Assembly: GCF_945859705.1 (NCBI RefSeq)
Contig: NC_079137.1
Span: forward strand, 41,304,319 to 41,368,318
Length of the DNA stretch: 64,000 nucleotides
Direction: 5' to 3'
DNA from: Episyrphus balteatus
Taxonomy: Eukaryota > Arthropoda > Insecta > Diptera > Syrphidae
The position numbers were made by a program, and so were the translations under genes. Shown here piece after piece: positions 36,540-46,514 of the stretch (positions are counted from its first letter, which is position 1; each line of letters starts with the position of its first letter). The notes beneath the pieces are model-generated. The model was not told the origin of the DNA. It was given only the letters and a program-made list of their open reading frames with translations, and made no database searches.

Positions 36540-36836
36540 AAAATGTTTAGATGCAAATAACTCAGCAACCCGACTTTGTAACTTTTAGTTTTTAGTTATG
36601 AATAGAGCTCAAAGATACCTTTCTTTTAATATCTCACTCGATGAATTTGGAGGAATTTTTTAAAAATGCATTTTTTCCGGTGAAAGTTATAATTTTGTAA
36701 GAAAAAAACAAAAAGGTTGGACTCAAATAAATTAGCAACCAGACGTCCAGACCTCCTACAAACTCTTTCTTCATATTTTGAACTCGATGATTTTGGAGGA
36801 TTTTTTTTTTACATGTAATTAATTCTCAGAAACAGC
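36540..36836. repeat. Dispersed repeat, family of 3108-3370
   Basis: 'AACTCAGCAACCCGACTTTG', 'AGTTATGAATAGAGCTCAAA' and 'CTCGATGAATTTGGAGGA' recur in relaxed form twice here and in the copies near 3.1 and 10-11 kb. Confidence 0.45.
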
Positions 36837-37489
36837 AAACCGTCGCCCGAGAGTTGTTTTGTCGTAAACGCCAAAATGCACTTTTTTAAACTGGATATGT
36901 AGTAATAGGTTTTAGAACGTTCTCTTTTCATTTCTGTTATCAGATTTGTCCTATCGTTTACCGTTACTGAGATAATTAGTGTGCATTTTGTCGTATATCC
37001 ACAAAATAAGCATCGGATTAGCGTTGGTTTGTCGTAAGCGCCAACTTTTGGCGTTTACGACAAAAAATCTATGTATTTTTCACCTTTTTTTTCTTCAGTA
37101 TTGGTTTGTCGTACGTCGTACAAAACAGATACTGTAGAAAATTTCGAACTTGTTTTGTCTTACATGTATGTAGGATGTAGGTATATGACCCAATTAGAAT
37201 ATAAACAAATATAATAAACCTACTAGAAAAGTATTTATTGAAAGTAAGGACTTCATGTGCTATAAGGACAACGAATTTAAAAACTAAGGGCTGCATTAAG
37301 CTTTGCGCTACTTGAGGTTTTGCACTATTCCTAGAGGTGCAAGGAAGAAAAAAGTGCATCTGAGAGACATCTCAAATGTTGTATTTAATTTTGTCATGGT
37401 TCTTGTCGTTTGTTCCTGCCGCTAGATACTTGACCTCATCCTCGGTCGCAAGTACCGCTTATAAATATGTACACTTGTTGATCTTCTAT

Positions 37490-37690
37490 CGAACACAAGA
37501 TCAAGAAGTCGACCGTCGGTCGCGGGCGCCGCTTCGTTCAAGCGCGTTGTCTTGAGCGAAGTGAAAAAAGGTCGCAGTTTTATTGTTTTATTGTTGTATA
37601 CTTATTGATCTTGTCACTTCGTTCGCGCGCGCCGCTTCGTTCGAGCGCGCCGCTTCGTTCACGCGCGTTGTCGTGAACGAAGCGAAAAAG
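37490..37690. repeat. GC-rich tandem repeat (GCGCCGCTTCGTTC)
   Basis: Units GCGCCGCTTCGTTC, with GAACGAAGCG in inverted sense, recur several times, a sharp GC island inside the AT-rich 2.1-kb element. Confidence 0.6.
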
Positions 37691-38096
37691 GGTTGCTGTG
37701 AGTTTTGTTATTGCACCCGCTCGCAAAAAACACCTGCTGGTCGAAAATTATTTTTTTAAGGCGCCATTGTTCTTCGCTAAATTTGCGTTATTGTTTTGCA
37801 AATTGATGATACTGATGATACTTTTACACTATTTTATAAAGCGAGCGGTAGAAAAGTGGAATATAAAAGCTCATCAATATTTAAAACATATAAAAAGTCT
37901 ACCATATAGCAACTCCTGTAAATTTGTTCAGCCAATGTCTTCAAATTACTAAAAAATCTAACTCGATAACTAAGGATAAGATTATTGATATTAAAAGCCT
38001 TTTCATATTTATGCCTAAATCAGACCAAGAATATTATGAAGCGTTATTCAAATCAAAAAATTAGAATAAATTCTTTAGTTTGATATTTATTTACCC

Positions 38097-38323
38097 CCCT
38101 ATTCTGGCAAACCTCACAAGTCACAAAAACCTCACAAGGTGATCATAGCTCGATTTTGTGAGGATTTATTTCTCGCAAACTTCTTACTATTCAACTTGTG
38201 AGTTGTGACCTCCTTCAGAGCAGATCACAAATTCGAAAGTTTTTGTGACGCGAAAACCTCACAAAATCAAATTCAGCTCACCTTGTGAGGTCCTCATAAC
38301 TTGTGAGGTTTGCCAGAATAGGG
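38097..38323. mobile_element. Nested hairpin element (CCCTATTCTGGCA termini)
   Basis: CCCTATTCTGGCAAACCTCA on the left is matched by the inverted TGCCAGAATAGGG on the right, with CTCACAAG/CTTGTGAG pairing throughout. It is 227 bases long and sits within the 36841-38932 element. No clear target duplication. Confidence 0.65.
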
Positions 38324-39234
38324 CTGTTAATTTACTTTTATTTATGACCATATATTAATTTATTAATTTAACCAAACTTGGTTTATTTTTATTTTATTTC
38401 TTTCATATTTCATAGCCATAGGATGACTTTTATTTTTTGTTAAGACATTTAAAAAATTTTTTTTTTATGTTAATGTTCATATTTTTTACATTTTCTTTAT
38501 TTTAAATCTATTTATTTTAATAATTGAGCCTCTAAGTCAAACCAATACTACTTCTATGTAATAAGAAACTATTTTTTAAATGTTTAATTAATAAATAAAA
38601 ACGAACTGTGAAATTTTTTTTATTTATTTTTTAGTATTGGAATGTTGTACGTGCGCCTCCTTTGTCGTACGTGTACGGAATGGAAAAAAAAGTTGATTTT
38701 GGTGGCGTTTACGACAAACTGATTTTGGATAAAAACCTTGATAATTTAAAAACTAAAACAGATGTGACAATTTTGACAACATAAATATGAAGAAGATATC
38801 GCACAAAATATTCTATTAAAAATTGAAAAAAATCTATCGGCCAGTTTTTTTTTTATAAAAGCTCAAACCTTAAAATGCGATTTCCCAAAATTCCAAAATT
38901 GGCGTATACGACAAAACAATTCTCAGGCGACGAAACGATATTTAGTTCTAGATATTCAAAAGGTCTTAAACTTTAATGTATTATTGATAATTTTTGTACA
39001 CAACTTTATAACTTTTACATATTTTTTTTAAATAATAAGGTCTACTTTATTCAGAAATCTTTAAAATTCTGTTTTTGTACCCTATCTTGTCATAATCTCA
39101 CACTCTTGATATATTAAGATGCATTTTTAGAAACAAATTTTCAAAATCCTAAGAGCCGTTTTTTAAAAAACTAATTTTTTATAAACAATTTTTGGGAAAA
39201 AAGTTTAAAAATAAAATTGGTATGCAAAAAATAA

Positions 39235-40140
39235 AATGCACGACTTAAATTTTGCTTACATTTTTAAGACTTTTTAAATCGAAATTTGGAAAATGTAGGT
39301 ACCTACTGTATAGGTACAAAAAAAAAAATAAAATTCGTTTAAAAAAAAAAAATAAAATAAAATCTGAAATCAAGTATGCAATTTTGATTGATATATTAAA
39401 ATGCATATTTAGAAAAAAAAAATTTCAAAATCGTCAGAGCCGTTATTTAAAAAACTAATTTTTTATAAATAATTTTTTGGAAAAAAAGTTTAAAAATAAA
39501 ATTGGTAAGCCATTTTTTTTAAATAACTGATCAACATCTAAACACAAAATTTCAAAAACATTCGATAATTTGATTTTTCAAAAAAAAAAAAAAAAAAATT
39601 TCAAAATTTTTTTAAAAATCCAAAAACATTTTTTTTGGAAATTTTATTTTTGGTTTATATTTAAATTATATAAATGCTTCTTTACAAAAAGTTTCGTTGA
39701 AATCGAATAAGTAGGAGATAATCGGATTAAAAAAAAAAAAAACGGTTCTATGGCAGGTACCGTTAATAAAATGATTTTCAAACAAAAATTTTTTCATAAG
39801 AAGATAGACCTTATCTTTAAACTATTTGAATTTTTTAAACAAAATCATTGGAGCCGTTTTTGAGCAATTTAACCTTACTTAAATCGGTACATGACAAGTA
39901 CCGTTATTTATTGACCAAAAAAATTAATTCCGAAAATCCCTCTGGAGAGTCGCCAAATAACGCTACATACCAAGTTTGACATTAATCGGTCCATCCGTTT
40001 AGGCTGTAGCTCCTTATACAAACAGACAAACTGACTGACAGACAGACGGACTTCCGGGACCCACTTTTTTGGCATTCTCTTCCATCGTAATGTCATGGAA
40101 AAATGATATCTCAACTTTCTTTATTGTACGGATGCATAAC
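39235..40140 (-). repeat. GTCT repeat family, copy on minus strand
   Basis: Read on the minus strand it carries GTCTGTCTGTCAGTCAG, GGAGCTACAGCCTAAACGGA and the ACCAAAAA...ACGGTAC segment, then ends with the AAATGTAAGCAAAAT side near 39250. Its 3' end lacks the GTTCGTGCGACCCAG part. Flanking ACTTGCGATATAGG (about 40152) marks the 5' end. Confidence 0.65.
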
Positions 40141-40301
40141 CTGCATACCTATATCGCAAGTAAAAAATTCAAAATTAGGTAGGTAGGTACATCAAACAGC
40201 TTTTCTGAAAAATCTAAATTTTTAAAACAGACCACTTTTCTTAAACAGCAAGGATGTATCACTCTGTAATTCCAAACAACTATAAGCTGAGTTTTTTTTC
40301 T

Positions 40302-40353
40302 ATTTTATTTTATTTTATTTTATTTTATTTTATTTTATTTTATTTTATTTTTC
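40302..40353. repeat. (TTTTA)n microsatellite next to the OBP-C stop codon
   Basis: About ten TTTTA units. On the minus strand it reads (TAAAA)n directly after the OBP-C stop, so the 3' untranslated region holds many overlapping AATAAA-type signals. Confidence 0.85.
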
Positions 40354-40356
40354 AAT

Positions 40357-40840
40357 TTATTCCAATACTTTTTGAATACATTTAAAAGTATTAAAAGCAA
40401 TTGTACAAGCATAAAGCTGTTTATAAGCTTCATTCATGCACTTATTAAAACTATTTCTAGTCTCTAAATCTTTATCTCCGACAACATCCACACTTAATCG
40501 AGTTTCATTATTTAAAATACCATACTCTTCCATGACACATTTAATATAACAATGAAGTTTAACATTACGATCTGCAATCGATGAGTTTTTATAAGCGAAT
40601 TCTTCAATCATGTCTCGTTTAACCTCCGAAGTATAAATACAATAATAGAATCCATCACCAAACATCATAGGAAAACATTGTATCTAAATATTGTTTATAC
40701 ATATAACAAAAAAAAAAAAAAGTTTAAAACTTAAATTTCAATCAGGATTTACTAATTTATTAAAATTTTTTTTTTTAACTTACAATAATTGTTAGAAAAA
40801 TATAAAAGGTTATAAAAATAGAAAAAACTATTCGGAACAT
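40357..40840 (-). CDS. Odorant-binding protein C
   Basis: Secreted classic OBP on the minus strand. Exon 1 is 40840-40784 (19 codons, strongly hydrophobic signal peptide, GTAAGT donor); intron 40783-40684, phase 0, TTTAG acceptor; exon 2 is 40683-40357. The product is 127 residues. The canonical cysteines are spaced C-29-C-3-C-32-C-10-C-8-C. A seventh cysteine (QCFP) lies at the very start of exon 2, 11 residues before the first canonical one, and is kept in paralogue E. C and E are about three-quarters identical by eye over exon 2. The stop TAA overlaps an AATAAA. No strong TATA box; a promoter block shared with E lies upstream. Next upstream on the same strand is OBP-D. Confidence 0.92.
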
Positions 40841-40869
40841 TGTAAACGAATAAGCAATTAATGTATGAG

Positions 40870-40906
40870 TTCTGACTATAATGGAAGTCAAATGCAAACT
40901 AAGGAT
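40870..40906 (-). promoter_or_regulatory. Promoter block of OBP-C shared with OBP-E
   Basis: Read on the minus strand, a 37-base block (ATCCTTAG, TTGCATT, GACTTCCAT, GTCAGAA) differs from the block before OBP-E (47810-47846) at only about five positions. GTCAGAA resembles an initiator. No TATAAA is present. Confidence 0.55.
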
Positions 40907-41139
40907 AAAATCGTAGACTTTTGTATTTTTAATTGATATTTTGTTAAAAAAAATTGTTTTCGAACAAAAAGTTCATACCTATTTGATAAGTCAAACAACA
41001 ACACAGCAACTTTTATCAGCAAAACCACAACATTTTTTTTGTTAAAATTATTATATTACAGTCATGAGCTTGAAAATGAGTTTTAAGAATAATATGTTGA
41101 TCTTAAAAAAAAATATTAAAATAAATTTAGAATCACTTT

Positions 41140-41650
41140 TTATTGGGTACCAAATATTCCTTTTAGACACTTGAAAAGAAAAAATCCACTTTTGCAAGCA
41201 TCTTTCATATCATTATTATAATCAATACAATTAAAGTAAGCTTGTTCAAGTTCTTCTGCTCCAGCACCATTCCATTTAGCTGCAGCTAAACTTCTCAAAT
41301 CATGCTCATCCATAATTCCAGTTATTTTCAATATGCATTGAATGAAACATTGAATCTCATGAATTCCTTCAATTAATTCAATATTTTCATCCAAGAGTAT
41401 TTTGATTTGATCATTAGTAACATTTGATTTTAACTGACAATGATAGTAGGGATCACCTTTAACTGCTGCTTTGACATTACTCCAGCTCTAAAAGAAAATA
41501 AAGAAAATAAAACCAAAATAAGTACAAAATTGTGTGATTTGTTGCGGAAAGAAAAACCAAATTTATCCAAAACATCTATAAATTTTTACTACTTACTACT
41601 ATTACAAAAATTGTAAAGAATAAAAAGATACTCAAAAAGGCACTTAACAT
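41140..41650 (-). pseudogene. Odorant-binding protein D, frameshifted
   Basis: Paralogue of the intact OBP-F. Exon 1 is 41650-41597 (18 codons, signal peptide, GTAAGT donor), intron 41596-41487, acceptor CTTTTAG, exon 2 41486-41140. From the acceptor the frame opens S-W-S-N-V-K-A like OBP-F. Near 41460 one base is missing (F reads GAAGTTCAAGG, D reads GCAGTAAAGG), so the reading frame meets a stop within a dozen codons. Beyond that point all six cysteines and about nine in ten residues still match F, and nearby donors and acceptors cannot restore the frame. Either a very young pseudogene or a base-call error; AATAAA overlaps the stop. Confidence 0.8.
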
Positions 41651-41703
41651 TGTTAATACTCGATTTGCTCTGACTTCGAGGAAATGCAACACCGAGACAA
41701 TGA

Positions 41704-41712
41704 TTTTATATA
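41704..41712 (-). promoter_or_regulatory. TATA box of OBP-D
   Basis: TATATAAAA on the minus strand, about 40 bases before a GTCAGAG initiator-like motif (about 41671) that is shared with OBP-F, as is the GAGTATTAACAATG start context. Confidence 0.6.
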
Positions 41713-42122
41713 GAGCACATTTTTTGTTTGCATTATTCTTTTGTTCAAAATAAAATTGTTGCTTTTGTTTTGAGCTAAAAAGCTTGTGTTTACTATATTT
41801 ATTATTATTAATAATAGTAAATTAATACTTGGTTCAACATCTAGATAGAACAATGCATGGAAAGTCTTATCGTAAAAATTTTTTAGCTTTGAATATTTTC
41901 AGGTATTTTCTGATTCAAGCTGCCTTTCAATTTTTTACAAGTTTTCTTTAGTGTTAGACATTAGGGAGGAGTGATTTTATTTTTGTATTTTATTTTCGTT
42001 GCACTATTTATAAACGAACAAAACTGTATACATAAAATTTTTAAATAATTTCATTTTGAGGTGCCCCACCCTATTACACATGCTTCTGTCTTTGGCTCAC
42101 TAGGGCGTATGCGTATCATTAA

Positions 42123-42831
42123 GGGGAGAAATCCCTCTGCATGGACTATAGCTTTTTGAATATTTTTGTATGGACAACTAAAAGCATTTATTGAAATTCA
42201 AAAAAATTCATGATATTAATGATATTATGAAATGTTGATATAATTTTTTTAAAGTAAAAAAATAACAAAATGGCGGCTCTGCAGCCCTTCAAAGTAGACG
42301 CCTCGATTTTGCGCCGTGCAATGCCCAGGTCCAGGAAATTATTAATAATCAAAAGAGAATTTTTGTTTCCATTAAAATATGTTAGTACGCATTGCATGAA
42401 CCTAAATTTAGTGAAAACAAGTGAAAAATAAAAATTATAGACAAGAAAAAAGAAAAAAAACACCATGTTGTTCTATAAACAAATTATTAAAAATAATGTT
42501 TAATGTTTTTATTATATTTAACTTTTAGGTTCATGGCCAATTTAACGAGTAATATGATTTTTATTTTAGGTCGATAGCTTCACTTGTTTTCGAGTTACGT
42601 TGCACGGCGCGGAAAAAAACACGTTTCGAGTAAAATGCATTTAAAGTATTCGTTTTTGTACTGCATGCTGCGGTAGGTTAGGAGCGCATACCCATGGGGA
42701 CTATCTAGGAACATTTGAAGATCCGTCTATTGGTTAGAGCACTGAAGAAAGCTTCTTCAGATGATAAATGAATTTTCTGAGCAATACAAAAAATTAAAAA
42801 AAAAAAAAATATTCCAGTGGAATTTCCCCCC
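42123..42831. mobile_element. TTAA-flanked element, copy 2
   Basis: TTAA (42119-42122), GGGGAGAAATCCCTCTG; right end GGAATTTCCCCCC then TTAA (42832-42835). The interior matches 33463-34163 in inverted orientation, including GCGCCGTGCAATGCCCAGG and CGAGTTACGTTGCACGGCGC. Both copies are about 700 bases and have no transposase. Confidence 0.65.
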
Positions 42832-43110
42832 TTAAAAAATGATTTTTAATACACTTTTATTAGCTTATCTTGAAAATAACTAACTAACTTATAATATTAA
42901 AATCTTTTAACTAAATTTGGACCCAATTCTACTTATTGTATCGAACTGAAACTTTGTACATATATGTTAGTTCGGATGACAACACAATATTTTCATGGTC
43001 CGGACCCTGAAGGGGGACTTTGGGGGGTCTAAACACCCCAAATCAATTTTAGCCTACTTCCAACTATCTCAGATAAGACTTATAAAAAATAAAGTAAAAA
43101 ATAAAATATA

Positions 43111-43347
43111 TAGTTTAAAAAACTAAAAATACTCTTTTATCATGCACTAAGAATTATAAAATAATTGAATTGACTTATTAGAAATGGTAAGATCAAAAAG
43201 CGTAGAGCGCATTTTTGTTAGGTGTAATTTTATAAAGTTTGAATAAAGCGCCCGACTCTCTTTGATCTAACCATTTCCAATAAGTCAATTAAATTATTTT
43301 ATAGTTTTTAGTGCATGATAAAAGCGTATTTTTAGTTCTTTTAACTA
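43111..43347. repeat. Inverted repeat of about 237 bp
   Basis: TTTTATCATGCACTAA (43136) and AATAAGTC-type segments are mirrored by TTAGTGCATGATAAAA (43306), with a spacer holding AAAGCGTAGAGCGCAT. Probably a hairpin miniature element. Confidence 0.6.
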
Positions 43348-43351
43348 CATA

Positions 43352-43523
43352 CAGTCGACTCCCTCTACATAAGTCGAACTTTCACGGGACTTGAAAATCG
43401 GTTCGAGTTAGAGGGAAATTGGAGTTAGAGGGATTTATTTAATATTTTTTCTTCAAAATTGTTCATTAAAAATGGTGAAAAAGTTCGACTTAGAGGGAAA
43501 TTCGATTTAGAGGGAGTCGACTG
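43352..43523. mobile_element. pogo/Tigger-like miniature element
   Basis: TA then CAGTCGACTCCCTCTA; right end TAGAGGGAGTCGACTG then TA. Inside, GTTAGAGGGAAATT-type motifs recur. CAGT termini with TA duplication are typical of pogo/Tigger members of Tc1/mariner. 172 bases, non-coding. Confidence 0.75.
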
Positions 43524-44087
43524 TATATATTTTTGTGGAAATTACTAAGGGTCAAGTTTGCGTTGAGAAAAAAGAATCTCATGAATCAAATATTAAAATG
43601 TGTATAAAATGTACTAGATCTTGTTAAGACCTTTATCCCGTTACAGCATGACATAATTCGATATATACATTATTGTTGTACAAAATTCAATAATTTTGTA
43701 TATATAAAATAATAAATAATTTTTAATCCTATGTATAATGTACTAGAACTTTGACTAAAATGTATGTCCCGCCACAGTAACTTTACGTTATTCCACATTT
43801 TCACTGGTTTCAAGTTTGACAAAAGTCCATAATTTTTTTATAGATGGGATATAACTCCTCAGCGGGCGGAGACCTATCACGTTTTGTGGAGCTAGTCGCG
43901 CTGATTACGAACCGGTATTTAAAAAGTCCCTAACACCTCCAAATCTGGAGTTAGGGGCCTTTGGACCTTCACCCATTGAAAAAATTCTAGCCTCGTCAAA
44001 TTTTTACTCATTTTTTATTTTCTGATAGTATAGGTTTTCAAAAATGTATAAAACATGTGATTCAGTTAAACCATTAAGAATTTATAA

Positions 44088-44226
44088 TGGCGTTTTCGAT
44101 TGGCAGTCCGGAAGCGTCCGGAATCATTCTGAAAAAATTTTATTCACACAAAACTGTCAGTTTTGTACGAATAAAACGCTTTCAGAATGATTCCGGACGC
44201 TTCCGGACTGCCAATCGAAAACGCCA
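44088..44226. mobile_element. 139-bp hairpin miniature element with TAA duplication (PIF/Harbinger-like)
   Basis: TGGCGTTTTCGATTGGCAGT and the rest of a 47-base arm are perfectly inverted at the other end. TAA flanks both sides (44085-44087, 44227-44229). Comparison with the uninterrupted arm (ATTTATAAGCTGTC, seen inverted near 45893) confirms the empty site and a 3-bp duplication. TWA 3-bp duplications point to PIF/Harbinger. Confidence 0.8.
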
Positions 44227-44306
44227 TAAGCTGTCAAAGTTCAAAAATTCAATTTTGTTTGTCATTTTCCCAACTTCGACATTAATTTAAAGTATATGTT
44301 TTCAAA

Positions 44307-45181
44307 TGTATTCGGAATGAACACCAAAACTTATCTGCACCTGAGCATGGACAGCTTCAATTCCGTATTCCAAGCAGAGATATTCGTAATTGAACTCTGC
44401 CTCAGAGAAAACTTAAACAGAGCTGTAATAAACAAAAAAAATTATATTCTCTCTGACAGCAAGGCCGCACTCCTAGCTCTTAGGAGCAATGAAGTCACCT
44501 CAAAGCTGGTATGGGACTGTATACAACTTCTACACCAGCTTGCCAGTACAAACAGAGTTCAACTCATTTGGATACCTGGTCACAGCGGTCATGTTGGGAA
44601 TGAAATAGCAGACACACTAGCCAGAAAAGGTTCCGCATCTACATTCATGATGCCAAGACCATTCTGTGGCATACCAACAAGCACCGCAAAACATTACATT
44701 AATAAATGGCAAAGAGATATGGCTAATCATTACTGGACGCATACGGAAGGCAACAGACAAGCAAAAAAATGTAATACCAAACATCTCCCACGCCAGAACG
44801 AAACAACTCCTCACACTCACCAGGAGTCAGATTCGCATAACCACAGGCTTCCTTACTGGACACTGCTCAGTAAAAAAACACCTCAAGACCATGGGCATTA
44901 CACAAGACGATACCTGCAGAATGTGTAACGAAGACGAAGAAACAGCAGAACACATATTGTGTCACTGGTAATTGCTTAATCAATACACGTCGACGTCACC
45001 TCGGAGGGTATTATCTCGAAGCGGAAAACATTGCCGCTAGTTCACCCAAAAACATACTAAGTTTTCTAAACTCAGGATTTCTACGTGAACTCTTAAAAGA
45101 GGACATCACAATAGGCCCATCAGAGGCCGCAGTGATAAGGTGAATTATTCCCACCTCTCACCCTAATGTTAATCTTAATCT
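44307..45181 (+). pseudogene. 5'-truncated LINE insertion carrying an RNase H domain
   Basis: A 12-bp direct repeat TATGTTTTCAAA (44295-44306 and 45182-45193) flanks an 875-base insert, the hallmark of target-primed reverse transcription. The first frame gives RNase H signatures: AE in FQAEIFVIEL, DS in LSDSKAALLAL, and IPGHSGHVGNEIADTLARKG with the catalytic H and D. After a frameshift near 44765 the next frame gives RSQIRITTGFLTGH and a CRMC-x-HILCHW cysteine/histidine cluster, usual at the C-terminus of I/Jockey/R1-type LINEs. The tail ends TTAATCTTAATCT. The apparent ATG at 44296 lies in the target duplication and is not a start. Confidence 0.8.
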
Positions 45182-46084
45182 TATGTTTTCAAAACAACAT
45201 GCTGTTTTAAAAATATATTCTTAGAAAATATTCATTTCCAAATGAAACGAGGTATTTTCTAATTTCTCAAAACCTAGAAGGCATAGAAACAAACATATAA
45301 TTTTCACTTTTCGATAAGGAATCAATTGAGGCAGTTTTCTACATGAGTCAATTTATTATTAAAATTCACAGTCTGGACAAAAATAGTAATTAATGAGTTT
45401 TTAAAAATTTTTGTTCGTCTATTTCAACCTTTAAATTGATTATTTCAAAAAATAAGAAATAAATGTACAATTCTGCCTTTCGGAAATGTTATCATCAGTT
45501 ATAACTTTTAGTGTTGCCGTTGTTTTTTAATAATTTTTTTTTTTTATTTTAATAATTTTTTTTAGAAAATTACCCTTCCCTCCTAAAGGGGGGGGGATAG
45601 ACCCCTCCCCTCCCATAGTAAAAAATGATTGTATTAAACTCCTCTATAAAAAATCGTTATCAAATACTGGCGCCCAAATTATTGTACTTCGTGCCAAAAT
45701 AACACTTTTGTTCTGTGCCCAAACGTTCGAATTTCTCTGCCTGCCTGGGTTGAAATCGTAAATTTTTTTTCTCAGCCAATTTTGGACTGATTTTCATAAA
45801 AAATACAGCATGTCGTTTTGAAAACATAATACTTTAAATTGATGTCGAAGTTGGGAAAATGACGAACAAAATTGAATTTTTGAAATTTGACAGCTTATAA
45901 ATTCTATATGGTTTAACTGAATCACATGTTTTATACATTTTTGAAAATGTATAATTATGTTCTATCAGAAACTATAAAAAAAATCAAAAATGGGTAAAAA
46001 ATGACGACGCTAGAATTTTTTTAACGGGTGAAGGTAGAAAAAAAACTGTTTTTTGCCCCTAACTTCAGATTTTGGGGGTGTTAA

Positions 46085-46250
46085 GCCAGAACAATAATTG
46101 GCGGATGGAGTCGGAAGCTACTGTCAATTGTTGTTGTTTTCTTTGTATTTTCGATAAGTTTTCATCCTTCGAGTGCGGTTGCGAGCGCTGTTCCCCTCCG
46201 TTTGCATCCGACGATCCGACAATTAAGTTCTTGCTTTACTGACTTTTTAT
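46085..46250. mobile_element. Small insertion in the right arm of foldback copy 2
   Basis: Absent from the matching place of copy 1 (GGGGGTGTTAGGGGATTTTC). It has higher GC and ends that are weakly inverted (CAGAACAATAATTGGCGGAT against CAAGAACTTAATTGTCGGAT). Confidence 0.45.
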
Positions 46251-46514
46251 ACAACCGTTTCGTAATCAGTGCGACTAGCTCTACAAAACGTGATAGTTCT
46301 CCGCTCGCGAATATTTTGAGTGTTACACAGTGTAATGCATTTAAATAATGAAGATGCGGGTTTGAAGAAAATTATATGAGCTTGCATTTAAAAAAATCTG
46401 CTGGATTAAAAAGAACCTTTAGGTTCACCAAATACTTATTCTGGTTATCATAAAACCCAAAACAAAGATGATGCAGAAGTTAAAAAAGTCGTTTTAATAA
46501 AGCCATCCATCGGT

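Larger units (their letters stand above)
36841..38932. mobile_element. 2.1-kb inverted-terminal-repeat element with repeated TTTGTCGTAAACGCC motifs
   Basis: Left terminus CGTCGCCCGAGAGTTGTTTT, right terminus (read inward) CGTCGCCTGAGAATTGTTTT, homologous for about 35 bases. AAAC flanks both sides (36837-36840, 38933-38936), a possible 4-bp duplication. The motif TTTGTCGTAWRCGCCAA lies at 36858-36874 and 37028-37044, and inverted at 37048-37064, 38703-38718 and 38899-38915. Such clustered sub-terminal motifs usually bind transposase. No transposase recognised; an 84-codon frame at 37698-37952 matches nothing I know. Confidence 0.6.
43861..46334. mobile_element. Large foldback element, copy 2, with nested insertions
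   Basis: Left arm starts GCGGGCGGAGACCTATCACG, right arm ends with the inverted TCTCCGCTCGCG and TGTTACACAGTGTAATG. Arm sequences such as GGACCTTCACCCATTGAAAA and GAAGTTGGGAAAATGAC match copy 1 (14538-16602). The outermost left terminus is missing. Three later insertions sit inside it: a hairpin (44088-44226), a LINE fragment (44307-45181) and about 165 bases at 46085-46250. Confidence 0.7.

Noticed and set aside
37698..37952. 84-codon frame as the transposase of the 2.1-kb element
   Set aside because: No DDE or other catalytic motif and too short.
44296..44306. ATG as the start of the RNase H protein
   Set aside because: It lies in the target-site duplication, outside the LINE sequence; the LINE is 5'-truncated.
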